64,000 bases of DNA from Sitta carolinensis (GCA_032173965.1 CM063283.1:113547687-113611686); one strand, 5' to 3'. Positions 1 to 13,042 are shown, counted from the stretch's first letter. Numbers and translations: made by a program. Notes: generated by a model not told the origin, from the letters alone.

Positions 1-603
1 AGCAGGAACTATGAAGTGTAAGCAAATGCTAATTATACCCTTGTCAACAGTGTGATCATCACCCTCCTTTCACACTGATGTTTGCAAGGGTCAGGAGAAA
101 AATTAAATGCTTGCAATCCTCCTAATGTCCTTTTCTGTAGGAGTTTCTTTGGACTTTGCAGCTAGCAGGAAGTGGATTTATTAAAGCTAAATATCAGCAC
201 ATCCATTAAAAAAAAAAAAAAAAAAGTTTACATTTATGCAATTTTAAAAGATTGGTCAGGATGTTACAGATCTCAATCTGGAAGATGCACCCCAAGAGTT
301 CCATTCTGAAAAAAATGTTTTAAGCTGCAGCAAAGGCAACTGAAATAGTTCCCGAGGAGCTCCACTGCAATAGAAAAAACCTTGGGGACTCAGGGCACAG
401 TGATGGACTTAGAAGAGCCAGAAATGGGATTTTTTTTTACCTGTCTCCATAGGAGGAATAGGATTTTTAATTTCTGAATGTTGTAAATGAGTAATCTCTT
501 TGAAATATCAGAATATTCACACCAAAAGCAGGCTGTCCTTCCTCAGTTGTATTTCCCTTTGGTTTTCCACCACGGAACTAATTGGATGTTTCTTCTCAGT
601 CTT

Positions 604-905
604 TGAAGAGAGACAAAATCATCCAGGGCCCCCCCAGCAGCACCAGCAGCCCCCAAACCCTGTCCCCAAGGGCCACAGCCACACTGCTGGGGACAATGCC
701 AGGCACTCCAACCCTCCCTGGGCACCTCAGCCCAAGGCCTGGCCACTCTTGCATGGAAATTTTCTTTCCCAATCTCCCCCTTGAGCCTCTCCTGGTGCCA
801 GTTGAGGCCATTCCCTCTCCTCCTGTCCCTGTCCCTCCTGGCAGGAGCTGTGCAGGGCAGTGAGATCCCCCTGAGCCTCCTCTGCTCCAGGCTGAGCCCC
901 TGCCC
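604..905 (-). repeat. CR1 LINE fragment, antisense
   Basis: Runs from aaatcatccagggccc through ccccaaaccctgtccccaagggcc and on into ccattccctctcctcctgtccc. It is the same arrangement as the better preserved copy at 4582-4830, which has the CR1 terminal motif. It is diverged and lacks the terminal 8-mer. Confidence 0.65.
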
Positions 906-1107
906 AGCTCCCTCAGTGGAAAATTGTCTCCCCTGAGTCCCTCCACCATGGGACCCCCTGCTCAAGCTGCTGGTGGAGCAGCTTCCCACTCCTCCTCCCT
1001 GGCAGCCCCCTCTGCCCTGTGCAGCCCCTGCTTGGAATTAACAGGGACAGAGAGCCCGGGAGTTCTCACCAGCACCCCAAAACCTCCCCAGCAGGAGCCT
1101 GAGCTGG

Positions 1108-1264
1108 AGGAAATTGGCAGGGGCTGCCCAGGGAGGGTTGCAGTGCCCAGCCCTGGAGGTGGCACCTGGAGGTGGCACTCAGGGCTCTGGGCTGGGGACA
1201 AGGTGGGCACAGGGCCTTGATGGGCTGGGAGGGTTTTTCCAATCTTAGTAATTCTGAGATTCTA
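1108..1264 (+). repeat. CR1 LINE 3' end, sense
   Basis: Contains gctgcccagggagggttgc, a short internal duplication of ggaggtggcac, ggctctgggctgggg, and ends tccaatcttagtaattctgagattct. That end is a worn form of the CR1 3' terminus with its ATTCTGTG-type 8-mer. Confidence 0.8.
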
Positions 1265-1604
1265 TTAAATAATCTAGCCTGGAGTTTAGTGAATTACAAA
1301 AATAGCTTTTGCTTTTCTTCTTTTTCTCTGATCCTCTCTGAGCCCTCTGTGAAAGCACCAGGACACTTCAGCAGTGGCCACTTGGACAAAAGCTTCACCT
1401 CCAGTGACCAGGGACAGCACCCAGGAGAGGCTGGAGCTGAGCCAGGAGGGTTCAGGGTGGATTTTAGGGCAAGGCTCTTCCCCTGAGGGTGCTGGCACTG
1501 CCCAGGGAATGGGTACAGCCTGAGGCTGCCAGAGCTCCAGGAGCCTTTGGGCAGCCAGGGGTGGGCTGGGGGGTCTGGGGGGTCTGGGCAGGGACAGGAG
1601 CTGG

Positions 1605-1663
1605 GTTTGGATGATCCCTGTGGATCCCTCACAGTTCAGACAATCTGTGATTCTGTGATTCTC
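1605..1663 (+). repeat. CR1 LINE 3' terminus, short sense fragment
   Basis: ggatgatccctgtggatccc followed shortly by ctgtgattctgtgattctcc. The doubled ctgtgatt 8-mer is the hallmark of the CR1 3' end. Confidence 0.6.
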
Positions 1664-3793
1664 CATAATCCAAAGTGCCCATGGCAAGCTCAGCCTGTGC
1701 TGTGGATCTGACAAGTTGAGCACTTGACCAAGTCAAGCTGGATTTGAAGCCAGTCCTGGGCTCAGCACTAAGTGCCCTGCTAGGCCAGGGGTGCCATGGG
1801 CAGAATTCCAGTGCCCTGTTTGTCCACTGGTTCTGCTTTCCATGGGAATACCGAGTGTAGGTGTGGGTTCACTCCTGGGGGTGCAGGCTGGCTCAACAGC
1901 TCCGAGTCACTCGACCAGAGGCCAACAGTTTAATTTTATTTCAAGCAGGAGGAGAACGCAACAGAAGGAGTGAAAACAGTGACAGCTTTATGAGGAGGTG
2001 GAGAAGAACAAATGCTGGGAGTCTTTTTAATCAAAAGGTCAAAAAGGTCTTTTAAAATTGCTGGATCTGATGCAGAGCATAGTATGGCCCTGAAATGTCA
2101 CTCTGCCACTCCTGACTAAGCCATTACTTCCCTTAGACTAAATTCCAGGCCAGTTTTATTTGCATTAATGTTCCTGGAAAAACACCACAGAAGATTAAAT
2201 TTGTTCAGCCTGCCAAAGACAGGGAGAATTTTGCGAACAGCACCGAGCACTGTTTTTTCCCCTACCAATGTGGAGATAATATTTCTGCCTCCTACAAACA
2301 TGCCAGTGCACCCAGCTGCAGTTTTTAGCTCCTGATATTAATTTTGTCTGGACCAAACAACACACTCAAACTGGACTGAGAGGATTACCAGGGTGAGTGA
2401 GAAATTGATTGATTCATTCATTGATTCCACAGGGAAGCTTCACCAGACACAAATCGTACTAACGCTAAATGCGAAAGCAAATAATCAAGGTAATTGCAGG
2501 AGAAAGAAAGTGAAAGTCAGCGAGCCAGGCAATTTGTTAAAAGTGATCACAGAAGGAAAGCAAGATGTTTCCCATTTAGCCACAGCAACAGGAGCTTGTA
2601 GTCCATTTCCATGTGAATGGCTGTGAGGTCAGCCTGCCTGCTCGGGTCAGCCTGAAATCGGTTGTAACTGATGGGCATTTATCACATCAGCTCTATTCCT
2701 GGCTCCAGATGCTGCTCTGGCTAAGAAGACAGAGATAATAAACACATTATTAGGTGTGGTGCTCTGGGCGCAGATGTGTGGCAGGCCAGGCTATCAGCTC
2801 CTTGTCTGGACCGACCCCAAATTTAAGATTAATTTAGAAACGGAGTTGAAGATCCTTTGGTAGCCACAGCAGGAACACGCAGCGTGGGCTGTTACACGTT
2901 CCCTCTCTCTTTCACTCTCCGTGGTGTCCTGGGGGCAGCAGGATGAGCATTCCCAGCAGGTCAGGGGTGATCCTGCCCCTCTGCCCAGCCCAGAGAGGGG
3001 CTGGGGGCTCCTGCCTGGCTCTTCCAGAGCCCTCTGGACACACTGCTGTGCCCTGTGCTGGGGCAGGGAGGTGACACCAGTGACCCTCTGTGCCCCCTTC
3101 CAGTCTGACCCATCAGCTCCATAAGTGGCTCTCTGTTTTAGAGGTGATCTCTGAGACCCTGGAAGGCCGAGGTGCCCCTGCAGCAGCAATTCTCTTTACT
3201 CCCAATCCCAAATTTTTCAAACTTCAAGCACTCTGGTTGGGAACCCCCTGCTGTAGCTCTCCTTAAATTCCCTGCACATGAGCAAGAATGAGAAATGCGA
3301 GGAGCCCAAGATCTCATTACAGAACAATCCACAGAAAGTTCTTAGGCTGTTATCTTTTTTATTCCAACACTTGCAGAGATGCAAAGAGAGTGAAAAAACC
3401 TCTGTCTCCAGGCCACCTTCCCTTGTGAAGGTAAATCCCCCTCACTCCCTCCAAGCCCCTCCACTGACAGGGGCTGGGATTATATCAAACGGTGCTTTCT
3501 CCACTCCACTCCGGTGCTGCTGATCATTCCAGCTTCCAGCACAAATCCTGGTTTACAAACTCGCTGCCCCCTTGGCCTCCGGGGCTGTGTCCAGCAGCCG
3601 GAGGGAATTGTTTGTTCTGCTGCTGCTCCCTGTTGCCGGCTGGAGGAAGCATCAGATAAAAATGTCTCTGCTGCAGCTCCATGTACAGTACAAAATACCG
3701 GTCTCACAAGCTGGAGGAGGAGTAACAGCCCCAAAATAAAGGGCTTAGTCAGAGCTCAGTATCTAGTGGGGAAAAAAAATTGTGTTTGTATAC
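1664..3793. other. Intronic DNA, nothing recognised
   Basis: Mostly unique-looking sequence. Short open frames exist on both strands but have no recognisable domain or coding character. The stretch 2920-3120 is GC-richer than its surroundings and may be an old repeat I cannot place. Confidence 0.5.
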
Positions 3794-4347
3794 AGGGAGA
3801 AAAAAAAAAAAAAAAAAAAAAGAAAAAGGAAAAAAGGAAAAAAAAAAGAAAAAGAAAGGGAAGGAGAGGAAAGGGAAAAGGAAAAGGGAAAAGGAAAGGG
3901 AAAAAGGAGGAAAAGGAAAGGAAAGGAAAGGAAGAAGGAAAGGAAAGGAAAGGAAAGGAAAGGAAAGGAAAGAAGAAAGGAAAGGAAAGGAAAGAAGGAA
4001 AGGAAAGGAAAGGAAAGGAAAGGAAAGAAAGGAAAGAGGAAAGGAAAGGAAAAGGAAAGGAAAGGAAAGGAAAAAGGAAAGGAAAGGAAAGGAAAGGAAA
4101 GGAAGGAAAGAAAGGAAAGGAAAGGAAAGGAAAGGAAAGGAAAGGAAAGGAAAGGAAAGGAAAGGAAAGGAAAGGAAAGGAAAAAGGAAAGGAAGGAAAG
4201 GAAAGGAAAGGAAAGGAAAGGAAAGGAAAGGAAAGGAAAGGAAAGGAAAGGAAAAAGAAAAAGGAAAGGAAAGGAAGGAAGAAAGAAGGAAAGGAAGAAA
4301 GAAAGGGAAAGAAAGGAAAGGAAAAAAAGGGAAAAGGAAAGGAAAAG
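3794..4347 (+). repeat. Polypurine tract, (GGAAA)n-dominated
   Basis: 554 consecutive purines on the + strand with no interruption. It starts as poly(A) with scattered G, then GGAAA pentamers with variants GGAAAAA, GAAGAAA and GGAAGGAAA. It follows an ordinary sequence and stops abruptly at aagttag. Long overlapping open frames in it (lysine/glycine/glutamate-rich on one strand, phenylalanine/proline/serine-rich on the other) result from the absence of stop codons in such repeats, not from coding. Confidence 0.97.
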
Positions 4348-4581
4348 TTAGTTTTCTGTGCCTCTCCCCCACTCCTCCTGAATGCACATTTCTTGTTTTG
4401 TGTTCCACATACCTCAGGTCCTCACTACTCATTTCACACATGATTCCCACACATTCTGTGTAGATGGAAATAAATATCCATTTGTTAACACAAAGGAGAT
4501 CCATATTGGGATACTTGGAAGTGTGAAAGTCAGAAAGGAGGTCAGAAAACTTCATCCATGCCTTTTGAAAATCGGAATAAA

Positions 4582-4830
4582 CATCACAGAATCATCAAGA
4601 GACCTTCAGGATCATCCAGTGCCACCCCAAACCCTGTCCCCAAGGGCCACAGCCAGACTCCCTGGGACAATTCCAGGCACTCCAACCTCCCTGGGCAGCT
4701 CAGCCCAAGGCCTCACCACTCTTTCAAGGATTTATTTTTTTTTAATAATCTCCAATCTGAACCCCTCCTGGTGCAATCTGAGGCCATTTCCTTTCCTTCT
4801 TTCCTTGGGACAGGGCAGAAAAGACCAACC
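4582..4830 (-). repeat. CR1 LINE fragment, antisense
   Basis: Begins catcacagaatcatcaagag (the CR1 terminal motif reversed), then atcatccagtgccacccc, ccctgtccccaagggccaca and a body homologous to 604-905, with an inserted T-rich run near 4733-4742. Confidence 0.75.
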
Positions 4831-5130
4831 CCCACTCACTCCAACTTCTCCAAGTGACAATCCAGCTATAAATTGGAAGATTTCCCCCTTTTTTCCACAC
4901 AGGCAACTCTCACTGACCCTTCCACTACTGATATTTCAAAAGATTTCTCTTCTAAGGCTTCTCCTGTAGCATGATTCCAGATGTGCTTGTAAGTTCCACT
5001 GTGACAGAGCCTATAAGGAAATTTAACAGAGAAAAAAGCGTTTGGGATGAATTTTAGCTTATAATCTATATATTTTCATCAAATTAGGAAATACTTTTCA
5101 ACAAAACATCAGCTTTTCTAAGGAGGAAAA

Positions 5131-5282
5131 TATAGATATAGACTATAATATATAGTCTATATAATATATAGTATAAAATATATAATGTATAATGTATAAT
5201 ATATAGTATTTAATATGTGATATATAATATATAATATACAATATATAGTATATAATATTATATATATATATAATATATAAAC
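5131..5282. repeat. AT-rich tract of TATA/ATATAG units
   Basis: About 150 bp almost only A and T, with repeated TATAATATATAG-like units and a TA run at the end. A dinucleotide-derived microsatellite that has diverged. Confidence 0.9.
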
Positions 5283-6454
5283 TGATTATATTGGTGGGTT
5301 TGATTAATAAAGAAATTCAGGTGATATTCCCAAGAGCCAGGAAGATTAAAGACTTTTCCTATCTCTGCCTCATCCTTCCTCACTCCCATCAACCACAAAG
5401 CACAGGCCAAGCTCAAATTCTGTCCTTGCTTTACTCCAAAGGTAAATCCAAGATTTCTCACTCCAAGTCTGTGTTGCATAAAAAAGGGAACATGTTTTAC
5501 ACATGGCCTTTACGCCTCCCTTTGTCATTTTCTTTATGAAGACTGGGTTAAGAACCCAAACTGTAATTATTTATAGTCCATAGAATTTGTTGGATCTTAT
5601 TTTTAATGGCTAGATATTCTGGGAAAAAATTCCCATCTGCATCAATCTGAGGACATTTTCCATTTTTCTGCTCCAGCAGTGATCTGAAAGCCAGTTGTTT
5701 ACAAAACCATGGTGTGAGGCAAATTAGGGTGTCTGAAAAGGAATGCTCTGATAGAACTGCTTGGAAATTTTGATTTTTGCCAATAATTTATTTGTGTCCA
5801 TCTTGTTCATTGCTGGCTAATTACCACCTTTGCAGACAATCTACATGGTTAGATCTCCTTGGAAACTAGCAAGGCTAGGAAAAAAATAAATGTAAGACTC
5901 TATATTTGAACTCAGAAATTGTTTTTTTAGCACTGAATTAGGGCCAAATCATTTCTGATGTCAACTGATCACAGTATTTACATGAACAACATTCTCTCAG
6001 AGGAGAGGCAAAATAGCTTTCTTAGCATCTGTCCACTTCTAATGAACCTCCTGTGAGTGTTGGAGAACGTGTCCAGGGCTTCAGAAAGAGAAATGTGTGC
6101 ATTGGCGAGCTGGGAAAATATAAAAAATTATAAAAGGGGCTCTCCCATGCCTTGACAGAGGGAGCACATGAGCCTGGGGATCCATTTCTCATTTATTCCT
6201 GTGTAACCTGGCATTAGAGCCCTTGGAGGGTCTAATCCTGCCTTTTCTAGGACTTTTTAAAGACCTTTCCTATGCTTTAAGCTGAGTGAGGAAAGGGTTA
6301 AATGGGATGTTGGGCAGGAATTGTTCTTTTAAAACCAAACTCATTGTGTGAGATCCATAGGATTTTCCCTTTTCCATCTCCATGTCAGCCCTTTCAGCCT
6401 TCACCCTCTTTGGGCTGAATATTCCAGGCTTTCCTTAACATTTGTTTGATGGCC
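5283..6454. other. Intronic DNA, nothing recognised
   Basis: AT-rich unique-looking sequence with no open frame of interest and no repeat that I recognise. Confidence 0.5.
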
Positions 6455-6515
6455 TGTTCCACCATCCCAGGTTGCTCCAAGCTCCATCCAACCTGGCCTG
6501 GAAAACTTCATCCTG
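6455..6515 (-). repeat. CR1 LINE remnant, antisense
   Basis: Contains ccaccatcccaggttgctcc and catccaacctggcctggaa, both typical of the CR1 3' region read backwards. Very short and eroded. Confidence 0.5.
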
Positions 6516-6715
6516 GACAATGAGAAGGAAGTTACAGCTCAAAGATAAGAGGCTGCTTTGACACGAGATTTAAAGGAATTAAACAGAAATATTTTCCATA
6601 ACACACAAAAAACTATCTCACCCTACAAACAACCTCTGGCAAGGCTGGATCCTGCAAATTCTTTCCTGCCAGCCCTCAAATACAATCACAGTCCCTTCTC
6701 TCTGTTGCTGTAGTG

Positions 6716-7285
6716 CCTCCTTCCTTTCCTTCCTTCCTTCCTTCCTTCCTTCTTCCTTCCTTCCTTCCTTCCTTCCTTCCTTCCTTCCTTCCTTCCTTCC
6801 TTCCTTCCTTCCTTCCTTCCTTCCTTCCTTCCTTCCTTCCTTCCTTCCTTCCTTTCCTTCCTTCTTCCTTCCTTCCTTCCTTCCTTCCTTCCTTCCTTCC
6901 TTCCTTCCTTCCTTCCTTCCTTCCTTCCTTCCTTCCTTCCTTCCTTCCTTCCTTCCTTCCTTCCTTCCTTCCTTCCTTCCTTCCTTCCTTACCTTCCTTC
7001 CCCTTCCTTCCTTCCGACCCTTCCTTCCGACCCTTCCTTCCTTCCTTCCTTCCTTCCTTCCGACCCTTCCTTCCGACCCTTCCTTCCGACCCTTCCTTCC
7101 GACCCTTCCTTCCTTCCTTCCTTCCTTCCTTCCTTCCTTCCTTCCTTCCTTCCTTCCTTCCTTCCTTCCTTCCTTCCTTCCTTCCTTCCTTCCTTCCTCT
7201 TCCTTCCTTCCTTCCTTCCTTCCTTCCTTCCTTCCTTCCTTTCCTTCCTTCTCCTTCTTCCTCTTCCCTCCTTCCCTCCTTCCCC
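6716..7285 (+). repeat. (TTCC)n tetranucleotide tract
   Basis: About 570 bp of almost pure pyrimidine on the + strand, dominated by TTCC. The only purines are one A near 6991 and several copies of a variant unit TTCCGACCC between 7011 and 7105. The ends degrade to CTCC/CTTC forms. The long open frames here are artefacts of repeat periodicity. Confidence 0.97.
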
Positions 7286-7649
7286 AAATATTTCATTCTA
7301 CCCACCACTCCCCCAAATTTTGGGCATTCCAGCATCATTCTTTCTTTCCCTCTCATCCATGTCCTCTGATGCTTCAATGCAAACCAGAGCACAACCAGAC
7401 CTCCAGGGGAGGCCCCTTGAAGCTTTTGCCATGTCACCAAAAATGAATCCAGGTTCATTTCTGCCATGGAATGTGCTCTGATCTGGAAGACCTCACTTGC
7501 AACTTGCCCATATTGAGAAAGTCTGGGCATCTACAAAGCCACCAGTCCCACTTTTCGACCATCCTGGTGGGCTCTCATGGTGCTTGGGCTTCTGGGAAGG
7601 TGGAAAAAGCCCCATCAGTCCCTTCAGGATGGACAGCAGGAACAATTTC

Positions 7650-7822
7650 CCCATGGAAATTTCTAGGGCTTGGCAGGGCTGCCCAGGGAGGGTTGCAGTG
7701 CCCATCCCTGGAGGGTGGCACTCAGAGCTCTGGGCTGGGGACAGGGTGGGAATTGGCCACAGGTTGGACTGGATGGTCCTGGGGGTCTTTTCCAACCCAA
7801 ATGATTCTGAGATTCCGTGATC
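7650..7822 (+). repeat. CR1 LINE 3' end, sense
   Basis: Same family as 1108-1264: gctgcccagggagggttgc, tggcactcagagctctggg, ggttggactggatggtcct, ttttccaacccaaatgattc and a degenerate 8-mer end (tgagattccgtgat). Confidence 0.85.
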
Positions 7823-10800
7823 ATTCCTAGAAAAGCATTTCCATTCTGCCTCTGGCCTCCGCTTCACAGATGAACCTTTGAGTTCTCCGAAACGTTCTAA
7901 TGAGTTATCTTTGCACAGGAGAAAACCAGAAACCTTCCCAACACACAGCCTAACTTGTTTGCAGATGTTCAAGCCTTATTTCATGCACTGGAAGCTGCTC
8001 TGAAGCAGCCAATGTCTATTTTTTCCACCTCAGCTCTCCATGTAAGTTTGGGTTTGGATGCATGTTCTCATCACCAGTCCATGCATTTATCCAAAGCTCC
8101 CCTCCGTGGGCTCAATACTTTTGTTTGCTGTTTTCTCTTTAGTAGGTCAGCTCCTTTATCAACTATTTCTTTAGATGGGGTCTGTTCATGTCTAAAAAAG
8201 ACACGAAATTCGCATTTTAGTGCAGCGCATTCCTTGTCTCTCTGGCAGCTCTAACCAGAGCAATCTGTATTTCTGCTGCCCATGGCCCATCCCCAAAAGG
8301 CAGCTCCCTCATTTCACTTCCCCTGCACAACTCAGGAGAGATGGAAAAAGCAGAAACTCCCCTTTTTCCTCTTAAGACATCTGAAGGCTACAAAAGCTTT
8401 GAATTATTTGTGCTCCTGCTGAGCTTTGCCTGCTCCAGAAAGGATAGATGGGCTTTGCAAGCTGAATTTACCATCTAAAACCTCAATTATTTAAAAAACC
8501 CATAACACCAGTGTGGCCTGTTCTGCTGAGATCCATCCACACCATAGAAATAAAACAGAATTCCACAATAACATTTTATTTTTATGTTAAACTCTCCAAT
8601 CAGCCACCCAGAATCAAAGACTCCCTTAAGATATTTCAAGAAATTGGATGTTGCAATTTGGGATAACAGGAGAGTCCAGCACTGCCAAATCTTTCCACTT
8701 TTTCCAAAAGGTTCCAGTTAGCCCTCAAAGGACCTTATTTTTAGAGAGGAAACTGGTGACTCGTGCATGGAAAAATCCTGGGGAATGATGGATTATTTTT
8801 AGCCAGATTAGAAAAAACCTACAGGAAAAAGCAAGGGCAATCAAAAAGTCTTTTATACTTCTTAGCAAAGTAAGAAAAATAAGCAGAAAACCCCTACTTC
8901 CCCCAAAATAGGGATTACAGGGTTTTTCATATAATCCCTCCACTTTGAGTTTCTTTAATTCTTCTGAACACCTTTGTTTCCTAAAGTTGGCTAAAATAAT
9001 ATTGTGAAAAACAAGTGCAGATCTGAATTATGAAACTATTGTTATAAGTTCCAAAATTTCAGCATTTCACAGCCAAAATAAAACCTTTTTTGAAAGTATG
9101 AAATTAAATGTATTTTCCCTTATAAAGTATTTTGGAAAATGCTGTTGGTCAAATCAAATCCAATTTACAAAAATATTTCTGTGCTTCTAATTCTTTTTTT
9201 TTTGCACTACTTATATCCCTATAGAAAAGGATAATGGCAATTAGAGCAATTATAGCAATTTCACAGCAACTCTTTTGAGATTTTTTTCAAACAAATTTAT
9301 AGATCTATTTACTTTATTATGTATCTTAAGTGAAATAGCACAGTAAATGGTAATTTAGACACCACTGAATTGCTTATTTCAAGACAAAATGTTGTTATTT
9401 GTTAACATGGAAAGGGTTTTTTTGTGCTTTTAACTTATATTTCTACTCTTGTTGGGTCTGATATTGTCCTTGCATAAATACATCTTTGAAAAACTTCTTA
9501 GATGGGTATAAAATGAATATAAAATCCTGTGGAGATGATGCTCGTTGCAGAAAAAACATGAGTTTTTTCATTCCAATTAAACAAAAATAAGGAAAAAAAT
9601 CTGGATTGAAACCAAACATATGTTTACTAGAACTTTTACTTAAAAATAAAAAGCATTAGTAGAGTCAGTTTAATTTCCTTGCACTCCAATTGTTTTGTGG
9701 ACAAATCCACAAAGTCTGACCTAATCTAAGCTGTGGTTGAAGGTGGAAGTCCCTGCATGGAAAATGAGAATCAGGCAGGGGCAGCCTGGAAAACTCAAGC
9801 ACCCAAAGCAGGAGCAGGGTTTTTTTTTCCTTTTGAAGATACTTCACAGGGGAATAGTGACTTGAAAAAAATATATAAAAAAAAAAAATATTTATTTTAT
9901 TTCTTGTAGCTTCCTGTTATAGAGATGGATTTCTTGGCGTCCCATGGTGTGGTTACCTCAGCCTGTTTTCATGACATTGGGAGGAATTTAGTATTTCTGA
10001 GGGCTCCAAAATCTCCCTGAGGTTCTGAAAGAGATCCAAAAGCCTAAACACCAACCACAGCTCCAGAAGTGATTCAGAGGAGGCCAGACAGGCTGATGGA
10101 TAAGGCTCATTTCCTTAGGAAACATTGCTGAAGTGCCATTCTGAACTCCCCATTTCCAGGTTATCAAAACACCACAGCCTGAAACCAGACATTGACCCAG
10201 CTGAAATTATGGAGCGTTTTTTAAAATTTCTTTTTTCTACAGGCAGCTTCCAGCCTGACTTCTCAGTTATTTTCTCCTCTGCAGTCTATAAACTGCATGA
10301 AAAGGAAATCAGCAAGAAACCAGGTCTTTGTATTTCACTGTGACTTCTTTTGGCAGGCAAAGGGGATGAAGGCAGTGATGGCCTCATTTATTTTGCTTAA
10401 AGAAAGCAGCCAAAATCCCAGTATCACCTGCAAAAATGGAGAAGGGGCAGCATGGAAAGAACACAAGAGCTGTTGAGACAAACTAATTGCAAGAGGGATA
10501 ATTGCCTGGCCCCTGAGGTTTTATTTGAGGCAACATTTGGATGCCAGAGTTTGGGTTTGCCTCTTAGGCCACCTCAACCAACAGAAAACTGTGAGCCTCC
10601 AGCAAGTCACCCCACGAGGGACAGCAGAAGCCACAGAAATGTTGTTTCCCCAGCTTCCATGTGAAACATTGCAGTAATTTTTCTTCCCAAGTGTGTAAAT
10701 ACTAAAATCCTGCCTGATTTTTGTAAAGGAGGAGCATCCTGCTCTCCTGAAATAGAAGCAAAAGCCATCAAAATCCTCCTTTGACTGCAGGGAAGTTGTT

Positions 10801-13042
10801 AAGAAAAGAATCTCCATTACCAGATTTAAAAAGTAATTATAATTCTTCTCTGTTTCAGTTTTTCCAGTTTTTTCAACCCCTTCTTTAGCTTTGTGCAACA
10901 GTAATAGCAGCAAGCAAGCCAATATGCCTGGACAATGTCTGTGACCTGGGGGCAGCCAGATTGGCTGGAAACTTGAGTGAGGAAAAGAATATCATTTCAG
11001 GAGGAAAGTTTCTGACATTTTTCTTCTTCTTCTTTCAAGAATTGGAGGGCAGCAGGAATCACATATCTGCACTCCAAAGCTGTTCTGTTCCCTGTAGTCT
11101 GTATTTCTGGGGGGGAAAAAAAAGGAATTGACAGTTCCACTCAGCTCAAACACCTCATCTTTACCAGTGGGATTTGAGCTGTTCTCCCCAAATTTTGCTG
11201 CCCAAGGAAGCTGCAAAATCCATATCAAAGTGCAGTCAGGAGTGTGTGAATATTTGCTTTGCATCGTAGCAAATATTAAACCCACACCTGACCCAGGGCA
11301 CTGATGCCAGGGCTTTCCCCAGCCAGTGACCATCCTGACCTAGGGAGAGGTTATTCAGTGCAAACAATATTTTGCAGAGCAGAAGTGAACACTCTCAAAG
11401 TCATCTCCTGTCCTCTAACCTTAAACTGATCAGATCCAAGGTCCTTATCAACACAGAAACTCTTCTGCACCCTTGGGTAGGAAAGTGCTAGAAGCTCTTG
11501 GCCTTGGTCCTCAGCCTTAGACCATTGCATAAGTTATTGGTTTCACTTGACTGCTTCAGCATCTTGATTGAATCAAGTCCTTCCTTTCTGACCAAAAATA
11601 TTCCTCTCCATCATTCCCCTGCCTTATATTTATGAGAGTTCATTGATCAAAGCAAAGGAGCTGTCAGAGGGTGTTGGCGCAGTCAAGGTGGTTCCAGCAC
11701 CTGCCCAAGGAGCTCTGTGAATATTCAGGCACGAGGCTGCCTCAAGGTTGTTCAGCAATGCAGGAAAATATTGAATTTGGCTGTGCCAAGGACAAAGATT
11801 CAAGTGAAAACGCCCTGACTTCAGGGAGAGAAGGGGAAAAAGGACAGGAACAGAGTTGGGACAGAAAACAGCCAGGAGAGAGGGGCTGGTTCTGCCAGCG
11901 TGAAAATTGGTGACAACTCCTTCTGAGAGGGAGCCTTTCTCTCCTCTCTGGTGACCTAACTGGGCACACAGGCTTTGACAAGCTGCCTGCCTTGATTTCT
12001 AAACTTTTCCCGTGCTGGAAGGAGCCCCAGCCTCAGCCCCAAGCTGACTCCACCTCCAACATCAAATAAAACCAGGAGTGGTTCTGCAGCCTTGAGAACA
12101 AGCAGAGCAGGATGTCCAAGGCATACTGCAGGGCACCTGGCCCTGAGTCTTGTGGGGACTTTCTCGTGGTTTTAAGACATAATTAGTTTATTAACAGTGA
12201 TTTTTTTGCCATTTCAAATTATCTGGAACAAGGTGAGGTCTGTGTCGCAGACCAGGGGTTGATGTTGCTTTAAGCAGGGTTGGGATGAGAGCCTGTGGAG
12301 GAGTCTGAGGGAGCAAAGGTGGAATTGTGTTGGCAGATAAGAGTGAAAAAAGCCAAATCTGATTCAATCTCATCCATGCTGCTGAATGGGAGCACATCCT
12401 GTCTCCCAAACCATTCCCAGGTATTTTCTTGGAGCACTAATTGGGCCGAAGCCAAAACAAACAGTTTGCTAAATTAGCAGTGCAGTCACCACTGGACAGG
12501 GCAGCCAGACTCCTATTTACACTTCCAGAAACAACCAGGAGAACTCCCCAGATATCAGAGATATTACATAGAGAAGAATTAAATGAGTCAGAATTATCTG
12601 TGTGAAGTGTTTGGGCCAGAATTATCTACACAAAATTGCTCAGCTGATCAGCTCATTTTCATTCCCAGAGTTTTCAGCTGGGAAAATTGTAATGGGAAAA
12701 AAAATCTCGAGAATCTCTTCTCACAAAAGTTGGGGTTACTCTTTTTCCGTGTAATCAGTAAAGGGAATACATGGAGAAATCAGGATTTAACCAGCCCTCA
12801 TGAAACTTTTCTGGAAGGCTGAGCTCAGGTGCAAAAAAGAAGCTGCAGAGAAGATGAAGCCCTGCTCTTCTCAGAGGTGCAGAGGGCAAAACAAGAAGCA
12901 ATGGACACAAGCGGCAGGGAAAGGAATTCCAACAGGATGCAAACAAACCAAAACAGAAGTTCTTGATGTGAGAGAGGAAGCATTGGGACAGGGCCCAGAG
13001 GGGCTGTGGACACTTCCAACCTCAGCCCTGAGCAGGGTAATC
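7823..13042. other. Intronic DNA, nothing recognised
   Basis: About 5.2 kb of mostly AT-rich unique-looking sequence. The part from 8950 to 9650 is particularly AT-rich. No coding exon, RNA gene or identifiable transposon was seen. Open frames are under 140 codons and have no family resemblance that I know. Confidence 0.5.

Noticed and set aside
3514..4555. Long lysine/glycine/glutamate-rich (+) and phenylalanine/proline-rich (-) open frames
   Set aside because: They lie in the polypurine tract, where stop codons are rare on either strand. Peptides are pure repeat translations.
6676..7530. 284-codon RKEG-repeat frame and opposing FLPS-repeat frame
   Set aside because: Translation of (TTCC)n; open by periodicity, not by selection.
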